In this document: piece by piece, positions 22,362 through 31,222 of the stretch
Layout of the letters: each line of letters opens with the position of its first letter
Position numbering within the stretch: position 1 is the stretch's first letter
DNA from: Clostridia bacterium
GTDB taxonomy: Bacteria > Bacillota > Clostridia > Oscillospirales > Acutalibacteraceae
NCBI GenBank assembly: GCA_017481575.1
Contig: JAFUPA010000029.1
Span: 1-38,155 of the forward strand
Length of the DNA stretch: 38,155 nucleotides
Direction of reading: 5' to 3'
Program-made: the position numbers and the translations under genes
The notes under the pieces: model-generated
Seen by the model: only the letters and a program-made list of their open reading frames with translations
The model's database searches: none
What the model was told of the DNA's origin: nothing

Positions 22362-22390
22362 ATTCTACCATAAGAGGTTTTAAAAAACAA
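22362..22390 (-). promoter_or_regulatory. Promoter of the second TIM-barrel operon
   Basis: Minus strand TTGTTT (22385-22390), 17 bases, TAGAAT (22362-22367). An inverted repeat GGTAG-N11-CTACC starts at the -10, a possible operator. Confidence 0.5.
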
Positions 22391-22415
22391 TACGAATATA
22401 TTATCTTTGTGCAAA

Positions 22416-23516
22416 TTAGCCGTAAATTAAATTTGAAATTATGGTATTTGACAATAAAAATCCTTTGCGTGTGAGACTCAATGAGTCTTTTGAAATTTTT
22501 ACAAAGCCTTGCTTTGCAAACGGCTCTGCACGGGTGATGATTTGAGTGGGAATATCCTTATTGAAACGCTCTTTGTATTCAGCAAAAATCAATCCGTCAG
22601 CAAGACGCAGACGAAGCATAATATACTCTTCCTCGTCACCGCCCTCGCCGTCTGCAACAGGCAAACAACCCAGACGGAAGGAATCAAGGTCACGAGGATA
22701 ATAAAAGCGTTTGCCGTCGATAAATGAGTGTGCCGAGGGACCGATACCTAGGTATTCCTCACAGTTCCAATATTTAAGGTTATGCCTGCCCTCAAAGCCC
22801 GTCTTTGCAAAGTTGGAAATTTCATAATTTCTGTATCCGTTTTCTTCGAGAATGTCGCCGAGAAGTGTATACATATCCGCAGTTAAATCCTCGTCGGGTA
22901 GGTTGAGCTTTTCGGCATTATTATAATAGTATGTCCCCTCTTCCAGCTTGAGCATATATGCGCTGATGTGCGGAACATTGCTTTCGAGGCAGAAATCTAT
23001 TGTTTCTTTAATACTTTCTTGTGTCTGGTCGGGAACACCGAGCATCACATCGAGTGAAATGTTTTCAAGACCCGCCTCACGTGCCTTTTTAATGCACTCG
23101 GCTACTTTTGTGCGATCGGCTAGTCTGCCGAGCTTTCTGCGTTCGCCGTCAACAGCTGATTGCATACCGAGAGAAATGCGGTTTACTCCTGCGGCGGCAA
23201 CTGTTTCAAAAAAAGTTTCGTCAATTGCTGACGGGTTACATTCGACCGTGATTTCACCGTCAACACCGAAAAGTTCTTTTGCACGGCGTGTGATGAGTGC
23301 AATATTTTTGCCGCCGAGAAGTGACGGAGTGCCACCACCGAAATAAAGTGTATCGGATTTTCTGCCGAGCTTTTCTGCCCATTCCTCCAGACTTTCAAGC
23401 ACGCAGATTGTGTAATCGTCAAACTGATTTTCTGTTGCCCGCATTGAGTAAAAGTCGCAGTACGGGCACTTTGAACGGCAGAAAGGGATATGAATATATA
23501 GACCGATATTTTTCAT
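22416..23516 (-). CDS. hemW: HemW-like radical SAM protein
   Basis: A 366-residue radical SAM protein of the HemW family (once called oxygen-independent coproporphyrinogen oxidase-like), which binds haem and can act as a haem chaperone. The iron-sulfur cysteines are C13, C17 and C20 in HIPFCRSKCPYCDF. GGGTPS follows the SAM motif, and the C-terminal HemW part contains NLKYWNCEEYLGIGPSAHSF. The start at 23516 is chosen because AGGTGA lies six bases upstream and the longer frame would run into the terminator hairpin. It lies between the GPH symporter and the TIM-barrel operon but is probably a housekeeping gene. Confidence 0.9.
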   Translation of the reverse strand: MKNIGLYIHIPFCRSKCPYCDFYSMRATENQFDDYTICVLESLEEWAEKLGRKSDTLYFGGGTPSLLGGKNIALITRRAKELFGVDGEITVECNPSAIDETFFETVAAAGVNRISLGMQSAVDGERRKLGRLADRTKVAECIKKAREAGLENISLDVMLGVPDQTQESIKETIDFCLESNVPHISAYMLKLEEGTYYYNNAEKLNLPDEDLTADMYTLLGDILEENGYRNYEISNFAKTGFEGRHNLKYWNCEEYLGIGPSAHSFIDGKRFYYPRDLDSFRLGCLPVADGEGGDEEEYIMLRLRLADGLIFAEYKERFNKDIPTQIITRAEPFAKQGFVKISKDSLSLTRKGFLLSNTIISNLIYG

Positions 23517-23526
23517 TATATCACCT

Positions 23527-23560
23527 AAAAAAGAACGGCAAGTGTTTCCACTCACCGTTC
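23527..23560 (-). terminator. Terminator of the GPH symporter gene
   Basis: Twelve-base stem (GAACGG/CCGTTC outer, GAGTG/CACTT inner) with a GAAA loop and six T on the minus strand, ten bases before the hemW start. Confidence 0.8.
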
Positions 23561-23567
23561 GGAAATT

Positions 23568-25073
23568 TTAGTTTTCTTCTGTTGCAGGTGCAACCTCGTT
23601 CATTGTCTTTGCTGTCATTGAACGGCGCTCTGCAAGCTCCTTGTACATTCTTTCCTTTGTCTTTGCATCGATGTTGTAGAACAACTTCGGAATGACACCG
23701 ACAAATCCGAGTGCTGACGGGAGAAGAGTTGTCATTGTGAAGAGGAGTCTCTCTGTACGTTCAGACTGCTGACCCGGCTTAAGACCCTGCTTGTAACCGA
23801 TGAAGCCGAGAAGAAGTGCGCTGAAGCTTCCCATAAAGGTATTAACAAGCTTTGAAGCCAAGCCCTTGACAACACCTGTCATACCCTCTGTACGGTAGCC
23901 GTTCTTCCACTCGCCGTAGTCGATTGTTTCGTTTCTGATTTCCTCCGGAACAACCTTACGCATAGCGTAGTCGAGGTTCCACAAGGTTTCACGAAGCATA
24001 AATGCAATAAGCATCGGTACTGTTTTCTTGTAATTCTTGTTGATTGAGCCGAAGCCGTAAACGAGCAACAGTAACAAATCGCCCCAGTGTCCGCCGAAGA
24101 TCCAGAGAGCCTTTGTTGAGAAATGCTCACGGAGCTTGTTAACATAAGAATATGATGCATATGTAACGAACATACCCGGGATACCGACAACAAGCTCTGC
24201 CGAACTGAAGTTGAGGACATTGGTATAGTAAAGAGTAATCGGTGTACTGATCTTGAACTGTCCGAGGAAATCAGAAATTGTAAGAAGAATCAACGGACGT
24301 GACTTGAACAGTGAGCCGAACGCATTTTTGAACGACGGCTTTTCAACTGACTGAAGAACTCTCTCCTTAACCTTGAACGAGAAGAACAAAGCAAGAATAC
24401 CTGCGCAGAAAGCTGTGCCGACACCCATATATACAAAGAGGGTTGTCATTTTAATCTTCATAACACCGTGGTTAACAAGGTCGATGAAGATTGTGCAAGC
24501 CTGCTTGGGAAGATTCTCTACAAGGCTTGAGAAAAGGTTAGCCTGGTTAATAAGTCTTGTTCTGTCAAGAATGTCAGGTGTGATTGTTGAGATGATACCT
24601 GTTTTTGCAATGTTATAAAGCGAAACCGCAAGGTTCTGCACCATTTGCAAAACGAAGTATGTAACAATCTTCGGCATATACGAACCCGAAGTGTCCGGGA
24701 AGATTGCCGGCAAGCCCCAGAATATCATAGACATTATTGCACCGGGAATTGCGTAAATAATAAGATACGGCTTGAACTTACCGAATCTTGTGTTTGTTCG
24801 GTCAACAAGTGTTGCCAGGAAAAGGTCATTGATAATATCCCAGATACTAACGCAGACATTTGTAACTGCCTGCCACCAGTATGAGATAACAAGAACGTCC
24901 GTCAGGAAGTATGTCTTTTTGGAGTCAAGGTTAAAACTCTGTGCAATGTCGAAAAGAACATATGTCAAGGTTTCTTTACTGCCGACGTAGCGTCTGCCCT
25001 TTGGCAGGTTTCGCTTCGCTGACTGCTCTTCAACTTCTTCAGACACCTGAGGAGACTTTGTTTCAGTAGCCAT
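23568..25073 (-). CDS. GPH-type glycoside:cation symporter (MFS)
   Basis: A 501-residue polytopic protein with about 12 membrane segments, of the glycoside-pentoside-hexuronide:cation symporter family. Family signs are the N-terminal WDIINDLFLATLVDRTNTRFGKFKPYL (the conserved D-x3-D and RxGKxKP region) and the late ETIDYGEWKNGYRTEG motif. These transporters bring in sugars or glycosides with H+ or Na+. The N- and C-terminal tails are long and charged. GGAGG precedes the ATG. It is transcribed alone. It is the only sugar importer in the window and could feed the nearby dehydrogenase and TIM-barrel enzymes. Confidence 0.88.
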   Translation of the reverse strand: MATETKSPQVSEEVEEQSAKRNLPKGRRYVGSKETLTYVLFDIAQSFNLDSKKTYFLTDVLVISYWWQAVTNVCVSIWDIINDLFLATLVDRTNTRFGKFKPYLIIYAIPGAIMSMIFWGLPAIFPDTSGSYMPKIVTYFVLQMVQNLAVSLYNIAKTGIISTITPDILDRTRLINQANLFSSLVENLPKQACTIFIDLVNHGVMKIKMTTLFVYMGVGTAFCAGILALFFSFKVKERVLQSVEKPSFKNAFGSLFKSRPLILLTISDFLGQFKISTPITLYYTNVLNFSSAELVVGIPGMFVTYASYSYVNKLREHFSTKALWIFGGHWGDLLLLLVYGFGSINKNYKKTVPMLIAFMLRETLWNLDYAMRKVVPEEIRNETIDYGEWKNGYRTEGMTGVVKGLASKLVNTFMGSFSALLLGFIGYKQGLKPGQQSERTERLLFTMTTLLPSALGFVGVIPKLFYNIDAKTKERMYKELAERRSMTAKTMNEVAPATEEN

Positions 25074-25115
25074 TTCTTACCTCCTACTCTTTTTTCTAAA
25101 AATAATACAAAAATT

Positions 25116-25145
25116 ATTATAGCATATACAGTATATAATTTGCAA
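25116..25145 (-). promoter_or_regulatory. GPH symporter promoter with palindrome in the spacer
   Basis: Minus strand TTGCAA (25140-25145), 18 bases, TATAAT (25116-25121). The spacer contains the palindrome ATATACAGTATAT (25124-25136), placed as a repressor site. Confidence 0.55.
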
Positions 25146-25159
25146 TACAAAAAAATAAT

Positions 25160-26971
25160 TTATTCGTCAAGTTTCAGTACTGCCATAAATGCTTCCTGCG
25201 GTACCTCTACCGTACCGAAGTGACGCATACGCTTTTTACCCTCTTTCTGCTTTTCAAGCAGCTTCTTCTTACGAGTAATATCACCGCCGTAACACTTGGC
25301 AAGAACGTCTTTGCGCATAGCCTTGATTGTTTCACGGGCAATAACCTTGCCGCCGATTGCAATCTGAACAGGAATTTCAAACATCTGTCTCGGAATGTGC
25401 TCCTTAAGCTTTTCGGCAATCTTTCGTGCTCTGCCGTATGCCTTGTCCGAATGTATTATAAATGAAAGGGCATCGACACCGTCGCCGTTGAGAAGAACGT
25501 CAAGCTTTACAAGATTTGAACGCTCGTAGCCTTTGATTTCGTAGTCAAAAGAAGCGTAGCCCTTTGTTCTTGACTTGAGAACATCGAAGAAATCGTAAAT
25601 GATTTCGTTGAGCGGAAGTTCATAAGCAATGTCAACACGGTCTGGTGTAACGTATGTCATATTTTTGAACACACCACGGCGCTCCTGGCACAAGTCCATA
25701 ATTGCGCCGACATATTCGTTTGGTGCGTAGATGTTTGCGTTTGTTATGGGCTCTTCGCTGAAATCGATGTAAGCCGGGTCGGGGTAATTGGTTGGGTTAT
25801 CAATTTCCAGAACAGTACCGTCGGTAAGGTGAATTTTGTATACAACGCTCGGGATTGTTGTTACAAGGTCGAGGTCGTATTCACGTTCAAGACGTTCCTG
25901 AATAATCTCAAGGTGGAGAAGACCGAGGAAACCGCAGCGGAAGCCGAAGCCCAACGCACCCGAGGTTTCAGGCTCGTAAGAAAGTGCAGCATCGTTAAGC
26001 TGAAGCTTTTCAAGTGCTTCACGAAGATTCTCGTAATCTGCACCGTCAGCAGGATAAACACCGCAGAAAACCATCGGATTTACCTTTCTGTAGCCCGGTA
26101 GGGGCTCGCTAGCAGGATATTCGGCTGTTGTTACAGTATCACCTACACGTGCGTCGCCGACTGTTTTGATTGAAGCTGTTATATAACCAACCTCGCCCGA
26201 GGTAAGCTCCTTTGCAGATTCCATTGAGGTTGCACGCATATAGCCGACGTCAACAACGGTGAACTCTGCGCCGGTTGCCATCATTCGCATTGTGTCGCCT
26301 GCTTTGATTTTGCCGTCAACAACACGTACATAAACGATTACGCCCTTATAATTATCGTATACAGAGTCGAAAACCAACGCACGAAGCGGCTTTGAGTCGT
26401 CTGAATCAAGCGGTGCGGGAATATCGGATACAATTCTTTCAAGCACCTGTTCAATATTTTCGCCCGTTTTAGCGGAAACTCTCGGTGCATTCATACATTC
26501 AAGACCAATTACCTCCTCAACCTCGTTAGCAACTCTGTCAGGGTCAGCGGCAGGAAGGTCAATTTTATTGATAACAGGTACAATTTCAAGGTCGTGGTCG
26601 AGTGCCAGATACGTGTTGGCAAGAGTCTGTGCCTCGATACCCTGTGAAGCATCAACAATAAGCACCGCACCCTCACAAGCCGCAAGTGAACGTGACACCT
26701 CGTAGTTAAAGTCAACGTGACCCGGAGTGTCGATGAGGTTAAGCTCGTATTCCTCTCCGTCCTGCGCCTTATAGTTAAGCTTAACTGCGTGTGCTTTGAT
26801 TGTGATACCTCTTTCTCTTTCGAGGTCCATATCGTCAAGAAGCTGTTCGGTCATATCACGCACAGCAACAGACTGTGTCTTCTCGAGCAGACGGTCTGCA
26901 AGAGTAGACTTGCCGTGGTCGATGTGTGCGATTATCGAAAAGTTTCTGATGTTTTCTTTTTTTGCTGCCAA
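25160..26971 (-). CDS. lepA: Elongation factor 4 (LepA)
   Basis: LepA is a ribosome-bound translational GTPase with the normal length of about 600 residues (603). GTPase motifs: AHIDHGKST (15-23), [17 protein letters not shown]. The LepA-specific C-terminal domain is complete ([25 protein letters not shown] and [24 protein letters not shown]). The start is TTG at 26971 after GAGGTGATAAC. Single gene with its own promoter. Confidence 0.97.
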   Translation of the reverse strand: MAAKKENIRNFSIIAHIDHGKSTLADRLLEKTQSVAVRDMTEQLLDDMDLERERGITIKAHAVKLNYKAQDGEEYELNLIDTPGHVDFNYEVSRSLAACEGAVLIVDASQGIEAQTLANTYLALDHDLEIVPVINKIDLPAADPDRVANEVEEVIGLECMNAPRVSAKTGENIEQVLERIVSDIPAPLDSDDSKPLRALVFDSVYDNYKGVIVYVRVVDGKIKAGDTMRMMATGAEFTVVDVGYMRATSMESAKELTSGEVGYITASIKTVGDARVGDTVTTAEYPASEPLPGYRKVNPMVFCGVYPADGADYENLREALEKLQLNDAALSYEPETSGALGFGFRCGFLGLLHLEIIQERLEREYDLDLVTTIPSVVYKIHLTDGTVLEIDNPTNYPDPAYIDFSEEPITNANIYAPNEYVGAIMDLCQERRGVFKNMTYVTPDRVDIAYELPLNEIIYDFFDVLKSRTKGYASFDYEIKGYERSNLVKLDVLLNGDGVDALSFIIHSDKAYGRARKIAEKLKEHIPRQMFEIPVQIAIGGKVIARETIKAMRKDVLAKCYGGDITRKKKLLEKQKEGKKRMRHFGTVEVPQEAFMAVLKLDE

Positions 26972-27001
26972 GTTATCACCTCAATAGTAATAAATCAATG
27001 T

Positions 27002-27030
27002 ATTATACCATAAAGAAAAGAAATCTTCAA
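27002..27030 (-). promoter_or_regulatory. lepA promoter
   Basis: Minus strand TTGAAG (27025-27030), 17 bases, TATAAT (27002-27007), 31 bases before the TTG start. Confidence 0.7.
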
Positions 27031-27068
27031 TCCAAATATCATAAATTATAGGTAAAATGAGTATGATA

Positions 27069-27111
27069 TTACAAAAGTTACAAATCAGTTATCATTTGTA
27101 ACCTTTTGTAA
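27069..27111. repeat. Near-perfect 17-bp inverted repeat built of GTTACAAA units
   Basis: Arm one is TTACAAAAGTTACAAAT (27069-27085). Arm two (27094-27111) is its reverse complement with one extra C. Each arm holds two tandem octamers close to GTTACAAA. It lies in the 392-base gap between lepA and the YabE-like gene. No coding sequence is seen in that gap. Confidence 0.6.
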
Positions 27112-27254
27112 CTTTTTATGTTTTGCACAAATTAATTTGCTCGTTTCAAGATTTTTATGCTGTTTTGGAATTATAAGGCGGAAAACGAGGGGGATTTTTT
27201 CAAAAACTTCAAAATCAGGTTAGCAAAATAAACAAAATTTATTGATTTTAAAAT

Positions 27255-27283
27255 TTGACAAACCTCCCCTGTCTCCCTATAAT
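27255..27283 (+). promoter_or_regulatory. Consensus promoter of the YabE-like gene
   Basis: TTGACA (27255-27260), exactly 17 bases, TATAAT (27278-27283): a perfect sigma-A promoter about 80 bases before the ATG. Confidence 0.9.
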
Positions 27284-27290
27284 GTGCAAG

Positions 27291-27354
27291 GTCAGCGATG
27301 ATTCTTTGTTTTTTTACATCTTATTTTTGTTTCCGCTGACGCAAAGAAAAGGAG
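27291..27354 (+). promoter_or_regulatory. Structured leader with two interlocking stems next to the ribosome site
   Basis: GTCAGCG (27291-27297) pairs with CGCTGAC (27334-27340), and TTCTTTG (27302-27308) pairs with CAAAGAA (27342-27348); both are seven-base perfect. The pairs interlock, so they form either a pseudoknot or two exclusive states. The second stem ends at the AAGGAG Shine-Dalgarno (27349-27354). Confidence 0.4.
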
Positions 27355-27363
27355 TTTATTCTT

Positions 27364-28626
27364 ATGGATATCATTAAAAAGATTGGCAAGGCGTTGGCAA
27401 AGTCCAAAGCAAAGCTCATTATGATTACGGTTATCGCAATCTTCTGTGCTGCTACTATCTATGCTGCTGCCGCCAACTCTTACACAATCACTCTTGACAT
27501 TGACGGCGAAATTACACGTGTTACAACAATGCGAGAGTCTGCAGACGAAATCCTCAGCCACGCAGGTGTGCAGATTGGCGAGTATGACATTCTTGACCTT
27601 TCAGAATTTTCTGACGGTACAGACTCGACAATCAGGATTTACAGAGGCTACAACATCAAGGTTTTAGACAACGGCGGCGAGGCTGTAAGCTATATCGGTA
27701 ACGGCTCAGTCGGACTTGCACTTCTTGAAAACGGCATTACTCTTAAAGACGGTGACGAGCTTAACTGCTCGGTTGACGACAGACTTTATGAGGGTATGGA
27801 AATTGCAATTTCCCGTGCTTTCCCCGTTAAAATTATGGCTGACGGCGAAACAGTTACTGTTAACATTGCAAGCGGTACAGTAAGCGATGCACTTGACAAG
27901 GCTGTTATTGCAGTTGACGATGACGATATCCTTTCAAAGCCCCTCGATACACCGCTTGAAAAGGATTTGCTTATTAAAATCACTCGTATTTCTTATGTTG
28001 AAAGAGTTGATACAGTAGAAATCGCATACAAAACAGTGACCAAAAAAGACGCTTCAATGTACACCGACCAGTCAAAGGTTGAGGTGAAGGGCGTTAAGGG
28101 TCAGCAGACTATCACTTATAACGAAAAGTTTGTTGACGGTGTTCTTACCGAGTCAACAGCAATTAACACAGTTGTTGACAAGGCTCCCGTTGATGAGGTT
28201 AAGGTTGTCGGCACAAAGAAGCGTGTCGGTGTAACATCCGGCATTGCTCTTGCGAACGGCAAGAAGACAATTTCAACACTTACTCCTCCTGCTAGCCTTC
28301 AGCTTGACAAGAACAACATCCCTGTTTCATACAAGAAGAAAATTGTCGGTACAGCTTCTGCATATTCAGGCGGCGGTCTGACTGCAACAGGTAAAAAAGT
28401 AAGACCCGGTTATATTGCTGTTAACCCCAAGCAGATTCCGTACGGCACAAAAATGTGGATTGTTTCAAATGACGGCAGATATATTTACGGCTACGCTTCC
28501 GCTGAAGACACAGGCGGTTTCACAAAGTGGACAGGCAACCGTGCAACACTTTGTGACCTCTACTTCCCGAATTCATCTTCTATGTACGCTTTCGGCAGAA
28601 GAAGTGTTACAATTTATATTCTCTGA
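27364..28626 (+). CDS. YabE-like wall hydrolase (DUF348 x3, G5, 3D)
   Basis: A 420-residue exported protein of the YabE/RpfB group. An N-terminal signal anchor lies at about 18-37. Three ubiquitin-like DUF348 repeats (about 39-77, 94-133, 152-200) are followed by a G5 domain (about 205-290) and a C-terminal 3D domain (about 319-420) related to MltA-type lytic transglycosylases. In the 3D domain AEDTGG and CDLYF keep two of the three conserved aspartates; the first is Asn (AVNPKQIPYG), a change I believe is common in clostridia. It probably cleaves peptidoglycan during growth or spore outgrowth. It has a perfect promoter, a structured leader and a strong terminator. Confidence 0.9.
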   Translation: MDIIKKIGKALAKSKAKLIMITVIAIFCAATIYAAAANSYTITLDIDGEITRVTTMRESADEILSHAGVQIGEYDILDLSEFSDGTDSTIRIYRGYNIKVLDNGGEAVSYIGNGSVGLALLENGITLKDGDELNCSVDDRLYEGMEIAISRAFPVKIMADGETVTVNIASGTVSDALDKAVIAVDDDDILSKPLDTPLEKDLLIKITRISYVERVDTVEIAYKTVTKKDASMYTDQSKVEVKGVKGQQTITYNEKFVDGVLTESTAINTVVDKAPVDEVKVVGTKKRVGVTSGIALANGKKTISTLTPPASLQLDKNNIPVSYKKKIVGTASAYSGGGLTATGKKVRPGYIAVNPKQIPYGTKMWIVSNDGRYIYGYASAEDTGGFTKWTGNRATLCDLYFPNSSSMYAFGRRSVTIYIL

Positions 28627-28632
28627 TTATGG

Positions 28633-28665
28633 CAGAGTACAGTCCGACTGTACTCTGTTTTTTTG
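28633..28665 (+). terminator. Terminator of the YabE-like gene
   Basis: Perfect 11-base stem CAGAGTACAGT / ACTGTACTCTG with a three-base loop and eight T. Confidence 0.95.
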
Positions 28666-28668
28666 TGG

Positions 28669-28697
28669 TTTACTTTTTGATTAAATTGTAGTACAAT
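28669..28697 (+). promoter_or_regulatory. Possible promoter of the membrane-protein pair
   Basis: TTTACT (28669-28674), 17 bases, TACAAT (28692-28697), 32 bases before the GTG start. Confidence 0.45.
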
Positions 28698-28729
28698 AGT
28701 TATTATTATTGATTCAGGTAGGTGGGACT

Positions 28730-29929
28730 GTGAGAATATCGGATAAGATTAAAGAAAATAAGATATTTTTTATTACTTTTATTTTAATTACCATCACCTC
28801 ATTATATTATCTTATAGGAAAAGATTTTTTACAACTCATAGATAATTACTATTTCCCTCTTTATGTTATAAACTATGATTGCGGTTACTGCTCACGATTG
28901 CTTGTAGGTGCAGTTTTTTCTTTGTTTTTTAAAGATACACTCGACGTTGATATTCTTGCAAACGTGCTTATTGTCGTCTATGCTTTGATGTGCTTTTTTT
29001 TCAGCCTTTTTGTGAACAATCACCTGAAAAAAACAAACTTTGAGGGTGTCGGAATTTATGCGGTTTTTATGGTAATTTCCCCTGTTTTTCTAAGCTTTTT
29101 ACGTTTTTTGGGTATTGTTGATGTATTCTGGCTTTTCTTTGTTATGGGTGCATTATGGGCTGTTAACAAAAAAGGTTGGCGCTGGCTCGTTCCTTTATTT
29201 TGCATAATAGGTCTTGCGATTCACGAACTGTTCGCAACAACATATTTGCCGGTAATTGCAATTGCAGTGCTTTATCAATTTATCAAAAAGCCTGATGTTC
29301 CAAACTTTATATTTATTGCTGTTTGTGCAATAATTGTCGGTGCAACTGCAATTTATTTTCTGTTTATCGGTGACAATACAATGAAGATGACATCTGACGA
29401 AATGTCGCAATTTGCACGAGAAAGGTTAGCCGCTAACGGAAGTAACTTTGATGACTTTTATCTGCGTTCAGTTTTCTTTTGGGAAACTGAACATGTCGAA
29501 AACTATGAAGGCTTTTTGGGGTATCTCCAATATGGTCTTAATATAAGTTCTATGCATAATAAATCCTATGTCAAGGAAATAATCTTTTTTGTTCTTTCTA
29601 ATTTGTTGACATCTATTCCTTTTATTTATTTGATCGTTAAATCAACTAAAAAAGAAACTTCGCCTGCAAAAAAATTTATCTATTTCTGTTGTTTGATGCC
29701 GATACCTCTATCTATTGCTCATTTATTTCTTTCAACAGACACGGACAGATTTTCGATACATTGGCTTATGGCAATACTGTTTATTTTGCTTTTCTTTATA
29801 AAAGAAAAAGAAGAATCCTTCTATGAAACATATGACGAAGCAAAAAAGAATCTTTCTGAAAACAAAATAGCTCTTGCATTCTTTGGCATTGCTGTAGCAA
29901 GAATTGTGCTTTCGGGGGTGAGATTTTGA
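28730..29929 (+). CDS. Polytopic membrane protein of unknown function (first of pair)
   Basis: A 399-residue protein with roughly nine or ten membrane segments and a basic C-terminus. A conserved-looking motif GLAIHELFATTYLP lies in mid-protein, between helices. A polar loop of about 65 residues after the sixth helix (MKMTSDEMSQFARERLAANG, then FFWETEHVENYEG) is acidic and probably extracytoplasmic. The overall shape recalls GT-C glycosyltransferases or EpsG-like polymer proteins, but no diagnostic DxD or similar motif is convincing. The GTG at 28730 is chosen because AGGTGGG lies just before it. Its stop overlaps the next start (TTGA), so the pair is co-translated. Codon use is more AT-rich than in the flanking genes. 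Confidence 0.75.
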   Translation: MRISDKIKENKIFFITFILITITSLYYLIGKDFLQLIDNYYFPLYVINYDCGYCSRLLVGAVFSLFFKDTLDVDILANVLIVVYALMCFFFSLFVNNHLKKTNFEGVGIYAVFMVISPVFLSFLRFLGIVDVFWLFFVMGALWAVNKKGWRWLVPLFCIIGLAIHELFATTYLPVIAIAVLYQFIKKPDVPNFIFIAVCAIIVGATAIYFLFIGDNTMKMTSDEMSQFARERLAANGSNFDDFYLRSVFFWETEHVENYEGFLGYLQYGLNISSMHNKSYVKEIIFFVLSNLLTSIPFIYLIVKSTKKETSPAKKFIYFCCLMPIPLSIAHLFLSTDTDRFSIHWLMAILFILLFFIKEKEESFYETYDEAKKNLSENKIALAFFGIAVARIVLSGVRF

Positions 29930-30822
29930 CAGACCTCTTAAAGAAAGAAAAAATCTTAGCTATTATCTGTTATATTGCATATTCTGTTGTTCTTGCCTAT
30001 CAAAGACGATCTTGGTTTTCACTTATTTTCTTTGGTGTTATTGCACTCGTTATTCTTTTTGCAGATCAAATCATCTGTTGCGACGTGGTTAAGAATAAAA
30101 CTCTTTGTGCTTTTTTCGTTACATCAGTCGGATACCAAACGATGTTTGAAATTTTCTATAATTCACCGGGAAATTTGCAAAGTTTTTTATCTGCAACTGC
30201 TATAGCAATCTTTTTTGCTTGTACACTATCATCAGCGGATAACAAAAGTCTCTCTTATTGTATAGTTGCAAGTCCTGTTCTGTGCGTTTTAAACCTAAAA
30301 ATTGCAGTCGTTTATTCTGTTTTTCTGCTTTGTAATGCCATTGTTAATATTCAGATTCACAAGCATACATCACAGAAGAAAAAGAAAAAAAGTAATCAAA
30401 TCTTATCACCCGAAAAACTCTGGATAATTTCTGCAATTACAGGTGTTGTTTGCATTGGAATATGTGTATTTCTTTCACTGGGCCTTGATGGATATCTAAA
30501 AGAGAATTTCAATTATCTTCTCGTAAAATTCAAAAACTCAATTGCGCTGATAATTGTTGCTGTCTACCTTGCAGTTAGGATTTTTAAAAGCGACTTTCCG
30601 CAAAAAGCAAGTGTCGGCATCAGCCTCGTAATATTTATGATTGCTACGGTTTTTGCAACAATAGTGCTGGGTTGGTCGGTATTTGCACTTTTCTGTTTTT
30701 GTGTTCCTGCTTTCCTTTCGCTGATTTGTCTTAAGCACAAGGAAATAACAGAAGCCGTAAAAACTGACTATAAAAAGAACAAATATCTGTTCTGGGTTTT
30801 GATTGTGTGTATGCTACAGTAA
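29926..30822 (+). CDS. Polytopic membrane protein of unknown function (second of pair)
   Basis: A 298-residue protein with about eight to ten membrane segments. A Lys-rich cytoplasmic loop splits it in two halves (HTSQKKKKKSNQ near residue 150). I do not recognise the family. It starts with TTG at 29926 inside the stop of the upstream gene, after GGGGTGAG, indicating coupling and a shared complex or pathway. A strong bidirectional terminator follows. Like its partner it is AT-rich compared with the surrounding housekeeping genes, which may indicate transfer. Confidence 0.7.
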   Translation: MTDLLKKEKILAIICYIAYSVVLAYQRRSWFSLIFFGVIALVILFADQIICCDVVKNKTLCAFFVTSVGYQTMFEIFYNSPGNLQSFLSATAIAIFFACTLSSADNKSLSYCIVASPVLCVLNLKIAVVYSVFLLCNAIVNIQIHKHTSQKKKKKSNQILSPEKLWIISAITGVVCIGICVFLSLGLDGYLKENFNYLLVKFKNSIALIIVAVYLAVRIFKSDFPQKASVGISLVIFMIATVFATIVLGWSVFALFCFCVPAFLSLICLKHKEITEAVKTDYKKNKYLFWVLIVCMLQ

Positions 30823-30858
30823 AATAACACCTTCCTTTTTGAGGAAGGTGTTATTTTT
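30821..30858. terminator. Bidirectional terminator
   Basis: Perfect 13-base stem AATAACACCTTCC / GGAAGGTGTTATT, loop of seven, T-runs on both sides. It ends the membrane-protein pair and the convergent lipoprotein gene. Confidence 0.9.
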
Positions 30859-31072
30859 ATCGGTCAGAGATTTCTTCCGACAGCTCCGTTAACGCACTTG
30901 TAATATCATCCTTTAAATCTGATGATGTTGTGCTTGTGGTTGAACGGGTTGTCGTTGTTGTGGTAGTTGTTGTTGACGTGGTTGTATTTTTGTCATCAGC
31001 CATACCGCAACCCGTAAAAGTAAGAGAAAGTAACAAAATCAATACCGACAAGCCGACCAAAGGCTTTTTCAT
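30857..31072 (-). CDS. Small Thr-rich lipoprotein
   Basis: A 71-residue lipoprotein. The signal peptide ends at lipobox FTGC (Cys22). A low-complexity Thr/Ser stretch (about residues 31-50) and a short acidic amphipathic helix (SDLKDDITSALTELSEEISD) follow. The Thr tract would act as a spacer lifting the helix off the membrane. AAAGGA precedes the ATG at a long spacing. The -10 region resembles a sigma-E element. Function unknown; real status is supported by the lipobox, ribosome site and terminator. Confidence 0.7.
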   Translation of the reverse strand: MKKPLVGLSVLILLLSLTFTGCGMADDKNTTTSTTTTTTTTTRSTTSTTSSDLKDDITSALTELSEEISDR

Positions 31073-31098
31073 CCTAATCCATCCTTTCGGTTATCCTT

Positions 31099-31126
31099 AT
31101 TATATGCCGAAAAGCGTGTGTTATTC
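31099..31126 (-). promoter_or_regulatory. Possible sigma-E-like promoter of the small lipoprotein
   Basis: Minus strand GAATA (31122-31126), 15 bases, CATATAAT (31099-31106), close to the mother-cell sigma-E pattern. The -10 also contains TATAAT, so sigma-A use is possible, but no -35 at 17 bases is seen. Confidence 0.3.
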
Positions 31127-31222
31127 GGCACAAAAGCGGATATTTGACACAGGCTGACAAAATAATAACAAATTTACCACATTTTTGAATTTGTGAATGC
31201 TGTTATTCATATACTTTGATTA

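Noticed and set aside
27284-27363. ydaO (cyclic-di-AMP) riboswitch before the YabE-like gene
   Set aside because: The leader is about 75 bases and lacks the size and paired structure of that class.
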